NCBI RefSeq assembly: GCF_900230215.1
Contig: NZ_LT907982.1
Coordinates: forward strand, 1,240,001-1,304,000
Direction: 5' to 3'
Source of the DNA: Jatrophihabitans sp. GAS493
GTDB taxonomy: Bacteria; Actinomycetota; Actinomycetes; Mycobacteriales; Jatrophihabitantaceae
Length of the DNA: 64,000 nucleotides
Shown here: piece by piece, positions 16,702-26,628 of the stretch
Layout: the number at the start of each line of letters is the position of its first letter
Numbering within the stretch: position 1 is the stretch's first letter
The notes under the pieces: model-generated
What the model saw: only the letters and a program-made list of their open reading frames with translations
Database searches by the model: none
What the model was told of the DNA's origin: nothing
Translations under genes and position numbers: made by a program

Positions 16702-17349
16702 TTAGCCGCCGTCGGTGGAGGTCTGCGCGACGAGCCAGCGGCCGTTCATGTGCTGCAGGGCGACGTTGAGGTACCCGATCTCTGGTACTCCGCCGGGGCG
16801 GCCGTGCTGGTCATCAGCGGTGAGCAGGACGTCATAGACCACCCGGACCCAGCAACTCGCCGCTGTTCGCGGGGCTTCGGGGTTGACGAAGGAGTCCGAA
16901 ACGGTGACCGCCCAGGTGACGTGGTCGGCTTTCGCTTCCTCCCAGGTCGCGCCAGAGGGGGCGTTGATCATCGGCGCCAAGTCGTGGGCCCAGTGCAGCG
17001 GCGTGGAGAGCGGGCGGATGGCGGGGAGGTAGCCGGCGGCGCCGTTCCAGTGCCAGTCCAGGCTCTGGGCGTGGGTGACATAGGCGGCGGCGACGGCGGT
17101 GGGGTCCCCGAAGTTCACGCCACGCGGTGCCGAGGGCGTGCCGGTCACCGTGGCGACCGGTGTCGCGACGGGCGTGGGAGCAGGCGTGTTCGCCGGCGCC
17201 GGGGACGTGACGATCTTCGACCGGGTCGAGGGGTGGCTTGCCGCCGGTCGGCTGTTGTGGTGGTGGTTGGGCCAGAGCCACACGACGGACAGCACCACTG
17301 CGCAGGAGACCGCGGTGATGAGCGGGCGTCGGACGGAGATCTTGGGCAT
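16702..17349 (-). CDS. membrane-anchored transfer-region protein, unknown
   Basis: 215 residues. A short basic start (MPKISVRRPLI) leads into one hydrophobic helix (about 9-27), then a Pro/Thr/Ala-rich linker (about 40-75), then a soluble domain of about 140 residues rich in Trp with one Cys and an NTF2-like feel (a helix PTAVAAAYVTHAQ, then strands ending VALQHMNGRWLVAQ). This layout matches the TcpC/VirB8-like or Mce-associated-type anchored proteins of actinomycete conjugation loci. One base separates it from the NlpC/P60 gene upstream, so they form an operon. The function is inferred from context only. Confidence 0.6.
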   Translation of the reverse strand: MPKISVRRPLITAVSCAVVLSVVWLWPNHHHNSRPAASHPSTRSKIVTSPAPANTPAPTPVATPVATVTGTPSAPRGVNFGDPTAVAAAYVTHAQSLDWHWNGAAGYLPAIRPLSTPLHWAHDLAPMINAPSGATWEEAKADHVTWAVTVSDSFVNPEAPRTAASCWVRVVYDVLLTADDQHGRPGGVPEIGYLNVALQHMNGRWLVAQTSTDGG

Positions 17350-17350
17350 G

Positions 17351-17740
17351 TCAGGCTCCGAGGAGGGTCGGTCGGGTCGCGCCGGCGTACTGGCGGGCGA
17401 ATCCCGGTTGGGTAAACGGGTGGGTGACGATGTCGATGAGTTGCCCGGATTCGGGGGCTTGGATAATTGAGTCGTTGCCGAGCCAGATGACGACGTGATG
17501 TATCAGCTGCGGCACCGATGGGTCAGTGGAGAGGAACAGCAGGTCGCCGGGTTGCAGGTCGGCCCGGTCGATGTGGGGGCCGGAGTTGTATTGCGCGGCG
17601 GCGGAGTGGGGCAGCGTCAGCCCGGCGTGGGCGTAGGCGTACTGGACGAGGCCGGAGCAGTCGAACCCTGTGATGTGGCAGTCGTTCACCGCTGGCCCGG
17701 GCTGGCAGACACCGAGGGTGGGGCCGGCGGGGTTTGTCCC
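17351..17740 (-). pseudogene. NlpC/P60 (C40) peptidoglycan endopeptidase, N-terminus lost to IS insertion
   Basis: About 128 codons remain. The catalytic Cys motif FDCSGLVQYAYAHAG is present, followed by LQPGDLLFL and the catalytic His in HHVVIWLGNDSII, so the C40 domain is nearly whole. The frame runs upstream through TNPAGPTLGVCQPGPAVNDC and then hits the end of the IS3-like element at about 17740, where an in-frame stop follows. A signal peptide, coiled-coil or lysozyme domain that would normally precede is missing. In conjugative elements such enzymes open the wall for the transfer machinery. Internal starts could allow expression of a shortened protein, but export would be lost. Confidence 0.75.
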
Positions 17741-17743
17741 GTG

Positions 17744-18721
17744 TCAAGGTTTTTGGACAGTTCGAGGTATTTTTAGGTCATGGTCGGGGGCTCGTTGGTA
17801 GGCGCTGAGTGGCGTTGTTTGACCGAGTGTTTCGTGTGGTCGGATGCGGTTGTAGACGTCGCGGTAGGTTTCGATGTGCTCGACGAGGTTTTGTCCGTCG
17901 GTGATGTCGAACCGGTAGAGGTGCTCGTATTTGAGGGACTGGTTGAAGCGTTCGACGACGCCGTTGGTCTGGGGTGCGTAGTGCCGGGTTCGGACGTGGA
18001 TGAGCTCGGGTCGGCTGGCGATGAAGCGGGCGAAGTCGGCGGATTTGTAGGCTGGTCCGTTGTCGGTGACGATGATCAGAGGGGTGATTTCACCGGTCGC
18101 AGGATTGGTGCAGTCAGACAGGAGCGAGGCGCCGAGGAGGGCTTCGGCGTTGGCGATAGCGGCTTGCAGACACACGATCGCGTCACGGGCCGCGATACGT
18201 GTGGACACTGGCGCGGCCAGACAGACTTTTGCGGCGTAGTCGGTTACCGGGCCGATCCACCAGGCGCTGCCGGAGCTGATCTCGATGCGGGTGAAGTCGG
18301 TTTGCCAGACCCGGTTGCGTCGGGTTGGGGCTTCGATGAATGCTTTCTTGCGGGCCGCGGCCATCTCTCGGCGTTCGGCGTGGTAGCGGGCCGGTTGGAG
18401 CAGGTTCTCCCTTTTCATTGCTCGGTAAACGCTCGATTGGGACACTTGAACGCCGTCTGCGCGCAGCATCGCCCAGATTTTGCGGTGGCCCCATGCTGAC
18501 CATCTGTGGGCCTGTTGGGCGGCCGGTTCGACAAGCTCGTCGACGACGGGGGCAGGCCAACGTCTCGTCGGCCGTCCAGACAACTCAGCCGCACGCCACG
18601 CGTACCAGGTTGAGCGGGGGATCCCGAGGCGGATGCAGAACCGTTCCACGCTCACTTTCGTGTCGGCGCGGATTACCTCGAGGTCCGCGAAGGCGGGTAG
18701 AGAGCCCCCCCTTTTCGCCAC
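17744..18721 (-). CDS. IS3-like transposase OrfB (DDE integrase core)
   Basis: 325 residues if counted from the GTG in the overlap. An HTH_21-like region is followed by an rve catalytic core with the DDE triad: Asp in WQTDFTRIEI, Asp in IIVTDNGPAYKS, and Glu in TNGVVERFNQSLKYEHL. It ends with the usual YNRIRPHETLGQTTPLSAY. It is in the -1 frame relative to OrfA and overlaps it by 49 bases across a run of four A and seven G, so it is probably made as an OrfAB fusion by ribosomal frameshifting. The reading frame is intact, so the element may be active. Confidence 0.92.
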   Translation of the reverse strand: MAKRGGSLPAFADLEVIRADTKVSVERFCIRLGIPRSTWYAWRAAELSGRPTRRWPAPVVDELVEPAAQQAHRWSAWGHRKIWAMLRADGVQVSQSSVYRAMKRENLLQPARYHAERREMAAARKKAFIEAPTRRNRVWQTDFTRIEISSGSAWWIGPVTDYAAKVCLAAPVSTRIAARDAIVCLQAAIANAEALLGASLLSDCTNPATGEITPLIIVTDNGPAYKSADFARFIASRPELIHVRTRHYAPQTNGVVERFNQSLKYEHLYRFDITDGQNLVEHIETYRDVYNRIRPHETLGQTTPLSAYQRAPDHDLKIPRTVQKP

Positions 18722-18996
18722 ACGCGAAGTTCCACGTAGGCCTCGCCGAGGGCGGTCGTCAGGTCTTCAATTTGGGCTTGGAGCTCGCCTTCGCGCCGGC
18801 TAGCCGGCGCCCGCGGGTTCTCCCCGCGGGCCAGGCCCTCGAGCCCGGATTGGGTGAAGATCTTCAACCACTTCGACACTGTGGTCTGCGAGATCTCCAA
18901 CCGGCGAGCGATCTCGACTTGGGTCATCTCGCCCTTCAGGACCGCCAGAACAACCGACAGCTTCTCCTCAGCGCTATGAATCGCCTTCCGCCCCAT
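18673..18996 (-). CDS. IS3-like OrfA (helix-turn-helix)
   Basis: About 107 residues from the ATG at 18996 (MGRKAIHSAEEK). HTH motif EMTQVEIARRLEISQTTVSKW is followed by a short leucine-rich coiled-coil stretch REGELQAQIEDLTTALGEAY, the standard OrfA layout. It binds the terminal repeats and is fused to OrfB by a -1 frameshift. Confidence 0.9.
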   Translation of the reverse strand: MGRKAIHSAEEKLSVVLAVLKGEMTQVEIARRLEISQTTVSKWLKIFTQSGLEGLARGENPRAPASRREGELQAQIEDLTTALGEAYVELRVWRKGGALYPPSRTSR

Positions 18997-19059
18997 GCTC
19001 TGCCACCCCTCAGACGACCTATGACCCAAGTGTGTCCAAGAAAGTCTGAAGCACAACAA

Positions 19060-20745
19060 ACCTCCTACACCGACGCCAACGGAACCACCTCGACCACTGG
19101 GTATGACCTCCTGGGCCGCAAGACCAGCCTGAACGACGGCAAGGGCACGACCACCTGGGCTTATGACTCATCGTCGGAGCATCGGGGTGTCGTGACGAGT
19201 GAAGATATCGGCGTGGCCGGTGCCCCATCGACGTTCACCGCGACCTACAACGCCGGCGGTGACCTCGCCACCCAGACCTACCCCAACGGCCTTGTCGCCA
19301 CCAGCCGATACGACAACGACGGAAACCGTTTCGCGCTGAACTACACCAAAGACGGCACCCAGTGGATGGGGTTCGCGGCAGCCACCGACGTCGACGGGAA
19401 GATCCGAGCCCAAACCAGCCCACAATCGGCTCAGACCTACGTCTACGACTACGCCGACCGGCTGGTCTCGGTCTCTGACGCCGTCAACGGCACCGGTAGC
19501 AGCACCTCCTGCGTCGTGCGGGCCTACACCTTCGACACAGACTCCAACCGCACCGCGCTCGTGTCCTACCCAGCCGGGACCGGCGGCGCCTGCCAGGCAT
19601 CGAGCAACCCCACGACCAGGTCAAACACCGTCGACGCCGCCGACCGGATCACCAACGCCGGTTACACCTACGACACCCTCGGCCGCACCCTCACCGTCCC
19701 CGCCACCGACGCGGTCTCCACCGGCGCCAACACCGCCGCCGTCGGCAACCTGACCGTGGGCTACTACACCAACGACATGGTCGCCACCCAAACCCAGGGC
19801 ACCGGATCGGTCACCACCACCCTCGACCCGAACCGTAACCGCATCGCCACCACGACCAACAACACAACCACGACCACCAACCACTACACCGGCGACGACG
19901 ACTCACCGGACTGGACCAGCACCACCCCCACCGCATGGACAAGGAACCTCACCGGCACCGACGGCGACTTCGCCGCCACCGCCGACCACACCGGCACCGT
20001 CACCCTGCAACTCACCAACCTCCACGGTGACATCATCGCCACCTGCGCCGACACCACCACCGCGACCGCGGTGAGCAGCTACACCGAATCCACCGAATAC
20101 GGCCTACCCCGCGACACCACCACCGCATTCACCGACTACGGATGGCTCGGCACCAAACAACGCTCCCAAAACGCCCTCGGCGGCCTCACCCTCATGGGCG
20201 CCCGCCTCTACAACCCCGCCACAGGACGATTCCTCACAACCGACCCCATCCCCGGCGGCAACCCCAACACCTACACCTACCCCCTCGACCCCATCAACCA
20301 ACTCGACCTCACGGGCCAATGGGGCTTTAGGAAGTGGATAAAGAAGCACTCAAAGGTGATCGGCCGCGTGGTCGCTGTCGCTGGCATTGTCGCTCTTGCG
20401 GCAACGGGCGTCGGAATGATCGCCGAGGGCTCGATGCTCGTTGGCGCGATCGGTCTCGCCGCCACAGGTGTGAGTGCAGCGGGAGGTGGCGCGCTCTGCT
20501 ACGGGGGCGGCGGGAGCCGAGGCGCGAGGTTTGCGAACTGTTTCGGGGCGGCGATGGACGCTTTCGGAGGTGCGGCCGCCGGCGCCGGTATGCTCTATAA
20601 GGGACTGTCCATCGGTCGCCACGCCGCGCACGGCTTCAGATTCGCGGGTATGTCCCGCGGCTTCTCGGCGATAGGCGGCCTTGAGTCTGTCGCTTCCTCG
20701 AGCTGGCTATGGGCAAGTCACACATCGCGGCGGCGTTGGTGGTGA
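19060..20745 (+). pseudogene. Rhs/YD-repeat protein, C-terminal part with variable tip
   Basis: About 560 codons, beginning abruptly at the IS end, so the signal region and most of the Rhs barrel are lost. Repeated YD-type units are visible (GYDLLGRKTSLNDGKG, YDNDGNRF, YDYADRLVSV, YTYDTLGRTLTV). The Rhs core ends with LYNPATGRFLTTDPI and PLDPINQLDLTG, after which the sequence changes character: a variable tip of about 145 residues with Ala/Gly-rich hydrophobic helices (VVAVAGIVALAATGVGMI, SMLVGAIGLAATGV). Such tips are usually toxins; no known catalytic domain is recognised. G+C drops after the junction. A small gene downstream may be its immunity partner. Confidence 0.75.
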
Positions 20746-20858
20746 AGGAGTCGGTGATTCAGAGCGAGGCTAGGCACTTAAGCAATTCGGGCCGGACGGC
20801 AAATCGTACTTCCCGGCGGAAACGGTCGCGTGCACGTTGGCGAATTCGTCGCGCCGTA

Positions 20859-21128
20859 ATGTTTGGGGGACGAATAGCTGATGAGGACGTCCCACATGTT
20901 CTCCGATGGGCTGACGACTTGAAAAGCAGGCTTCCCGCTGCCCTAATAACCGGAATCGGGACAGTGGTTTTAATATCCGGTGCACTGGTTTCCTCTGGGC
21001 CGTATTCGGGTCTTTGGGGGGCTGCTATTTTTTGCGGTGCGTCCGTGGCAGTGCTTCTATACATCGGTGGCCTTCTATTCGCAATCCGCATGACCGCTTG
21101 GTCAAGACGCTATCGTCGTAGGATCTAG
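20859..21128 (+). CDS. small putative membrane protein, possible immunity gene
   Basis: 89 residues from the ATG at 20859; the frame runs further upstream to 20709 but that stretch is very Arg/Ser-rich and looks non-coding. Two hydrophobic helices (about LPAALITGIGTVVLISGAL and LWGAAIFCGASVAVLLYIGG) are followed by a basic tail. It lies directly after an Rhs variable tip, the usual place for a cognate immunity gene, and the tip itself is hydrophobic. No ribosome site is clear. I do not recognise the family; immunity is inferred from position alone. Confidence 0.4.
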   Translation: MFGGRIADEDVPHVLRWADDLKSRLPAALITGIGTVVLISGALVSSGPYSGLWGAAIFCGASVAVLLYIGGLLFAIRMTAWSRRYRRRI

Positions 21129-21225
21129 CGACTGCTGACAAATCGCTCCTCAGCGGGGCATCAGAACTTGCGGCCGTCCTTTAGCCCGAGCGTCCTCGGC
21201 CCGCCCCGCGGGCTGGACACCTTAG

Positions 21226-21651
21226 CAACACAACCCCAACACCTACACCTACCCACTGGACCCCATCAATCAGATGGACCTCACCGGACAGTGCATGTTT
21301 TGTAGCATTGGTCACGCGTTCAAGTCCGCAACGCACTACGCAACAAAATATGTGAGGAAGCACGCTGTAGCCCTGACGTTCGCGGCGGCCGGTGCAGCCG
21401 CATGCTTCGGATCAGCCGGCGTCGCATGTGCCTTCGTCGTGGGCTTTATCGCAGGCGGAGTCGGCAACGGGCTTCAGTATTCGTACAATCATCGCAACGA
21501 CAGAGATCTCGGCAGCAATCATTGGATGTTGGGCCTGGCGCGGTCCACGGGCATAGGAGCGATTAAGGGCCTTATCACAAAGGGCGGCGGAGCCTACCTC
21601 AAGAAGAACCTCCTGCCTGCCTACCGGTATAAGCCGCGACACGCATGGTGA
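21226..21651 (+). pseudogene. orphan Rhs C-terminal tip
   Basis: An in-frame stop lies just upstream, then the Rhs junction recurs (NPNTYTYPLDPINQMDLTG, closely matching the junction at about 20260-20320), followed by a different tip of about 120 residues. The tip has a Cys-rich start (CMFCSIGHAFKSA), a hydrophobic segment (about ALTFAAAGAAACFGSAGVA) and a basic end (AYLKKNLLPAYRYKPRHAW). With no Rhs core of its own, this is an orphan tip that could be swapped onto an intact Rhs by recombination at the shared junction. The ATG within QMDLTG could permit independent translation. Enzyme activity is not recognisable. Confidence 0.6.
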
Positions 21652-21687
21652 GTCAAAGAACCCGTAAGCCCTTCAGAGGAGGGAGCA

Positions 21688-21969
21688 ATGACACGGTTTG
21701 GTAGCTTCGACAAACTTCCAACGCGCACCAAGCAAGAAGTGTTCGACCTTGCCAGGGAGGGTCGATTGCACCCAGATCCAGGCGTCGCGTCGCTCTCGCT
21801 TACTTGGGCGGACGACTATGTTAACAGGGCAACACCGACACGGATCGCACTTTGGTCGGTGATCAATGTTCTACTGCTTGCAATTGGGCCGACCAGCGCC
21901 GACTACACGGTGACACAGTGGCGCGCAGCCCGAAGCATCGTCCGAATCAGTGGCGGAGCTTCACCTTGA
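21688..21969 (+). CDS. small protein of unknown function, possible immunity gene of the orphan Rhs tip
   Basis: 93 residues. Start ATG is preceded at good spacing by a strong GGAGGGAG ribosome site. The protein is soluble at its N-terminus (MTRFGSFDKLPTRTKQEVFDLAREGRL) and has one moderately hydrophobic segment (IALWSVINVLLLAIG). It lies 36 bases after the orphan tip on the same strand. I do not recognise a family; pairing with the tip is inferred from position and the good translation signal. Confidence 0.5.
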   Translation: MTRFGSFDKLPTRTKQEVFDLAREGRLHPDPGVASLSLTWADDYVNRATPTRIALWSVINVLLLAIGPTSADYTVTQWRAARSIVRISGGASP

Positions 21970-22055
21970 TTCCGACGAAACGTGGGCGGACGGAGACGTC
22001 CAACACAGCGTGACCGAATAAGCCACCGTCGCGCATCAACTGCCGGAATACAGTG

Positions 22056-22111
22056 CTCTCCGGCACGTGTCTCTCCGGCACGTGTCTCTCCGGCATGTCT
22101 CTCCGGCACGG

Positions 22112-22113
<2 letters not shown>
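22056..22113. repeat. 15-bp tandem repeat
   Basis: Four copies, the last two slightly degenerate, of CTCTCCGGCACGTGT, ending at the left terminus of the IS481-like element. Each unit contains the palindrome-like CCGG and CACGTG. Confidence 0.7.
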
Positions 22114-24089
<1,976 letters not shown>

Positions 24090-24134
24090 TTCGTTCGATT
24101 TCCGCATCGTGAGAACTTTCTTTACTGGTTTAAA

Positions 24135-24272
24135 CCCGGCGGCTCCGCCGCCGGGGGGTGGTCGGCCTGGCGGCAGAGCTGGTCGCTCTCGCGTCGGCTG
24201 GCTTGTGTCCTCGCTTCGCTGCGGGCCCGCCAGCCGACGCCCGCTCCCCGCGCTCCGCCACCAGGCCGACCC
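24135..24272. repeat. large palindromic structure (two hairpins)
   Basis: First, a perfect 9-bp stem with a 3-base loop (CCCGGCGGC at 24135-24143 and its complement at 24147-24155). Second, an imperfect inverted repeat with arms of about 45 bases (24160-24204 and 24229-24272). GGTCGGCCTGG and GCGTCGGCTGGC each recur as perfect complements, with a partly matched internal loop between them. It lies between the IS481-like element and the next gene. Candidate single-strand origin, transfer locus or terminator of the element. Confidence 0.7.
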
Positions 24273-24298
24273 TCGGATATCGTCGCAGCGTGGCCGCC

Positions 24299-25012
24299 AT
24301 GTCAGACAGCATCACGCTCGGTACGTGGCCGGCGTGGATCTCTGCTGTCGGATCAACACTTGCGTTCCTTGTCGCGGCAGTCTCGTACCGTCGCAGCGTC
24401 ATCATTCGACGAGAGGCGCAGGCGCGCTTGGTGTACTCGCGGATGACCGATGTGACATTTCACGAGCAAGGGGTTGCCCTGCCCATCAAAACGCCGGGGC
24501 TGATCGTCTCGGGGACGGCGGCGATAGTGCCCCCGGGGACCATGACAACCCTGGCGTCAGAATTCACCCTGAAACCAGCCGTGCAGATGACGATCACGAT
24601 CTACAACGGCAGCCCAGAACTTGTCGGGCCTGTAAAGGTCCGTGTGGTGAACAATGGTCTGAGGGAGGTCTTGGAGGACTTCGCCTTTGTATTTGCGTCG
24701 ATCCGCCCTACCTCCGAAGAGTCGGTCACATTCACATTTCCCTGGACGCAGGCCCCCGGGCAACCGAGTCTTGGGAGCACGATCGTATTCCGTGATTCAA
24801 GCGGCACATGGTGGCGACGACACTTGGTCGAGCCAATCGAACGAGTGCACGCCGACCCGGAGAACGGGAGCTTGCCCAAGGCGATGCGTGACCAGTTCGC
24901 CGCGAATGCCGCGGCCATGGGATCCGAGCCAACGCCCGAGCCGAGGGTTTCCTGGCGCACCAGACTTGCACGCCGAGTTCGAACTATTCGGGGCGAGTCC
25001 GGCATTCCGTAA
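24299..25012 (+). CDS. hypothetical membrane-anchored protein
   Basis: 237 residues from the ATG at 24299 (MSDSITLGTWPAWISAVG); an upstream in-frame start would run into the palindrome. One N-terminal helix (about ITLGTWPAWISAVGSTLAFLVAAVSYRRSV) is followed by a basic stop-transfer, a beta-rich domain that looks immunoglobulin-like (VQMTITIYNGSPELVGPVKVRVVNNG) and a basic tail. Proteins of this layout are common near phages and integrative elements in actinobacteria, but I cannot assign a function. Base composition is lower in G+C than the chromosomal neighbours, consistent with cargo of the element. Confidence 0.65.
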   Translation: MSDSITLGTWPAWISAVGSTLAFLVAAVSYRRSVIIRREAQARLVYSRMTDVTFHEQGVALPIKTPGLIVSGTAAIVPPGTMTTLASEFTLKPAVQMTITIYNGSPELVGPVKVRVVNNGLREVLEDFAFVFASIRPTSEESVTFTFPWTQAPGQPSLGSTIVFRDSSGTWWRRHLVEPIERVHADPENGSLPKAMRDQFAANAAAMGSEPTPEPRVSWRTRLARRVRTIRGESGIP

Positions 25013-25177
25013 CCGCCAAGCAGAACGATCGTCGAGGGGGCAGTGCATCAGGTGCAATGTTGCCCATGCCCCCGAGATGTCCCCGGACTCGCCCAAACGT
25101 CCCCGTCGAGTCCACCTCATACTGCACCAACCAGCAATGAAACATTGGGGGAGCGCACCAAAACGCGCACCGGATGG

Positions 25178-25225
25178 GACTCGAAATGAGGTTTGTCCGG
25201 AGTTCGATTCTCCGAGGCGGCTCCA
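25178..25225 (+). pseudogene. tRNA-like 3' half fragment
   Basis: The segment GACTCGAAAT (anticodon loop as in tRNA-Ser CGA) is followed after a short gap by a T-arm CGGAG-TTCGATT-CTCCG, an acceptor strand AGGCGGC, discriminator T and CCA. The 5' half is absent. It differs from the resident tRNA-Ser, so it is not a simple copy of it. Confidence 0.6.
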
Positions 25226-25365
25226 CCTACAGCCTCGATTTGCCGGCCCGGGCCGAGCGGACGCTGGTTCCGCCCAGGCCTCTAAGGCGCGCGTTCGTAC
25301 TTCGGGCTCTGTGTAGTTGTCAAGCAGCGAGGCCGGCAGCGGGCCGGTGTAGATCACGAGCGGGC

Positions 25366-25384
25366 GGTCTCAGTTTCGGTCTCA
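25366..25384 (+). other. putative integrase arm-type site, right
   Basis: Perfect 19-base copy, same orientation, of 13403-13421 (two GGTCTCA heptamers). It lies 96 bases inside the right att core. Confidence 0.55.
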
Positions 25385-25479
25385 GTTCACCTTCGTCAAG
25401 ACCGTCCGAGACGTTCATCAGACGGTCCGAAGTACGGCGAATCGGGGGACCGAAGACGCCCGAACAAGCGAAGACAGTC

Positions 25480-25586
25480 CTCGAAATCGTGTGAGGTTAA
25501 TCCCTCCGTGGGTTCAAATCCCACCGCCACCGCCACAAAATCCCCGGAACTGCTGGGCTTCAAGCCTGATGCTGCCGGGGATTTTT
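25480..25586. repeat. attR: 107-bp direct repeat, right copy
   Basis: Second copy of the tRNA-Ser 3' part and terminator, marking the right boundary of the element. It lacks the tRNA 5' half (acceptor and D-arm), so it is not a functional tRNA. Bases 25536-25586 repeat the terminator hairpin. Confidence 0.95.
25536..25586 (+). terminator. tRNA-Ser terminator (right copy)
   Basis: Same arms as the left copy (AAAATCCCCGG / CCGGGGATTTTT) with one loop difference. Before insertion this was the original tRNA terminator. Confidence 0.8.
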
Positions 25587-26085
25587 AGTGCAGCGTCGCT
25601 CGGGCGAACGATCCCGTAATTTTGTCGGCTCCACCCAACCGTTTTGCCGTGCGAGGACTATTACCTGGTGTGAGGCACGCGAAAACCTTGGTTGATCGGG
25701 GCGACACGGCTGTCCCAGACACTGATGCTCGCGCCGGCGAGCACGCGGATCCCCGGACAACCGGTCTCGCCTGCCAGTTCATGGGATCGCCACGTTCCGC
25801 GGCCGGCCGAAGTCCGCTGATCCGTCTTCGTCGACCAACTATGGCGGTTGCTCCTACCAGTTTCGATACGCCGACGGCACGGTACGCATCGTGCAGAGTT
25901 CGTTGAACATGATGTCGGGACCGCGACCGACGAGCAGCGGACGATCAGTTACACCGAACCGACTTCGTGCGCCTTCTGGGGATGAGCGAGGAGCTCAAGC
26001 GACGAGTTCGGCCGGCAGCTTCGACTAGATTCGCCTCAGGGGTCCCCGCCGTCAAGTGGGCCGGCCGACAACCAGAGGAGTCCTA
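25587..26085. other. intergenic region right of the element
   Basis: About 500 bases without a supported gene. A stretch near 25840-25910 translates as YGGCSYQFRYADGTVRIVQS, which looks protein-like but is closed by stops upstream, so it may be a gene relic. The end holds the ribosome site of the next gene. Confidence 0.5.
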
Positions 26086-26628
26086 GTGGAAGACGCTGAG
26101 TTTGCTACCCGGCATGTCTACGGGCAGCCTGATGCGCCGGTGACGCTGCTGGAGTTCGGTGACTTCGAGTGCCCCTACTGCGCCGGGGCCGCGCCGATCC
26201 TGCGCGACCTGGTTGACGGCTCCGAAGGGCAGACCCGCCTTGTTTTCCGGCACTTTCCGCTATTCGAGCCGCACCCGCACGCCCTCATCGCGGCGCTGGC
26301 CGCCGAGGCCGCCGGCGAACAGGGCGCGTTCTGGCAGATGCACGACGAGCTCTTCGGCCACCAGGCCCACCTCGGTGACGCTGACCTGGTTCGTTACGGC
26401 GAGCGCCTGGGCCTGGACACGAGCGCCATGGTCGGCGAGGCGGCTCAGCGCTTCGGGCCGGCCATTCAGACCGACTATGCCGCCGGGGCCGAGATGGGCG
26501 TCCACGGCACTCCGACGATCTTCGTCAATGGAGACGCCTACACCGGCCGCCTCGACCTGGCGACGCTGCGAACCACGGTCGCTCGGGCGCTACGCGACAC
26601 CGACCGCGGCCGGGTCGCGCCAGGGTAG
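26086..26628 (+). CDS. DsbA-like thioredoxin-fold oxidoreductase
   Basis: 180 residues. GTG start chosen for the GAGGAG ribosome site six bases before it. Active site Cys-Pro-Tyr-Cys lies in LLEFGDFECPYCAGAAPIL near residue 30. The inserted helical domain of DsbA follows, and the cis-Pro loop is VHGTPTIFVNG. There is no signal peptide, so it is predicted to be cytosolic, as with the thioredoxin domains found fused to NhaA in some actinobacteria. The gene converges on nhaA and their 3' ends overlap by 39 bases. Disulfide exchange substrate is unknown. Confidence 0.88.
   Translation: MEDAEFATRHVYGQPDAPVTLLEFGDFECPYCAGAAPILRDLVDGSEGQTRLVFRHFPLFEPHPHALIAALAAEAAGEQGAFWQMHDELFGHQAHLGDADLVRYGERLGLDTSAMVGEAAQRFGPAIQTDYAAGAEMGVHGTPTIFVNGDAYTGRLDLATLRTTVARALRDTDRGRVAPG

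Larger units (their letters stand above)
17731..19061 (-). mobile_element. IS3-family-like insertion sequence
   Basis: About 1.33 kb with overlapping orfA and orfB on the minus strand. The ends carry imperfect inverted repeats: the left end reads GGTTTGT then a GTCAAGGTTTTTGGACA segment, and the right end, reverse-complemented, reads GGTTTGT then TTCAGACTTTCTTGGACA. Exact termini and target duplication are uncertain. It separates an NlpC/P60 fragment on the left from an Rhs fragment on the right, which are not parts of one gene, so insertion accompanied a deletion or rearrangement. Confidence 0.8.
25013..25477. other. non-coding right end of the element
   Basis: No convincing gene. It contains a tRNA-Ser-like 3' fragment (25178-25225), the right arm-type repeat (25366-25384) and a short inverted repeat GACCGTC/GACGGTC around 25400-25428. 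Confidence 0.6.

Noticed and set aside
20705-20760. IstB-like ATPase trace (MGKSHIAAAL)
   Set aside because: Only a dozen residues resemble a Walker A and the Gly-Pro-Pro part is missing; it overlaps the end of the Rhs tip.
25622-25906. Plus-strand frame of 94 codons right of the element
   Set aside because: No ribosome site, no domain and a composition unlike neighbours; treated as non-coding.
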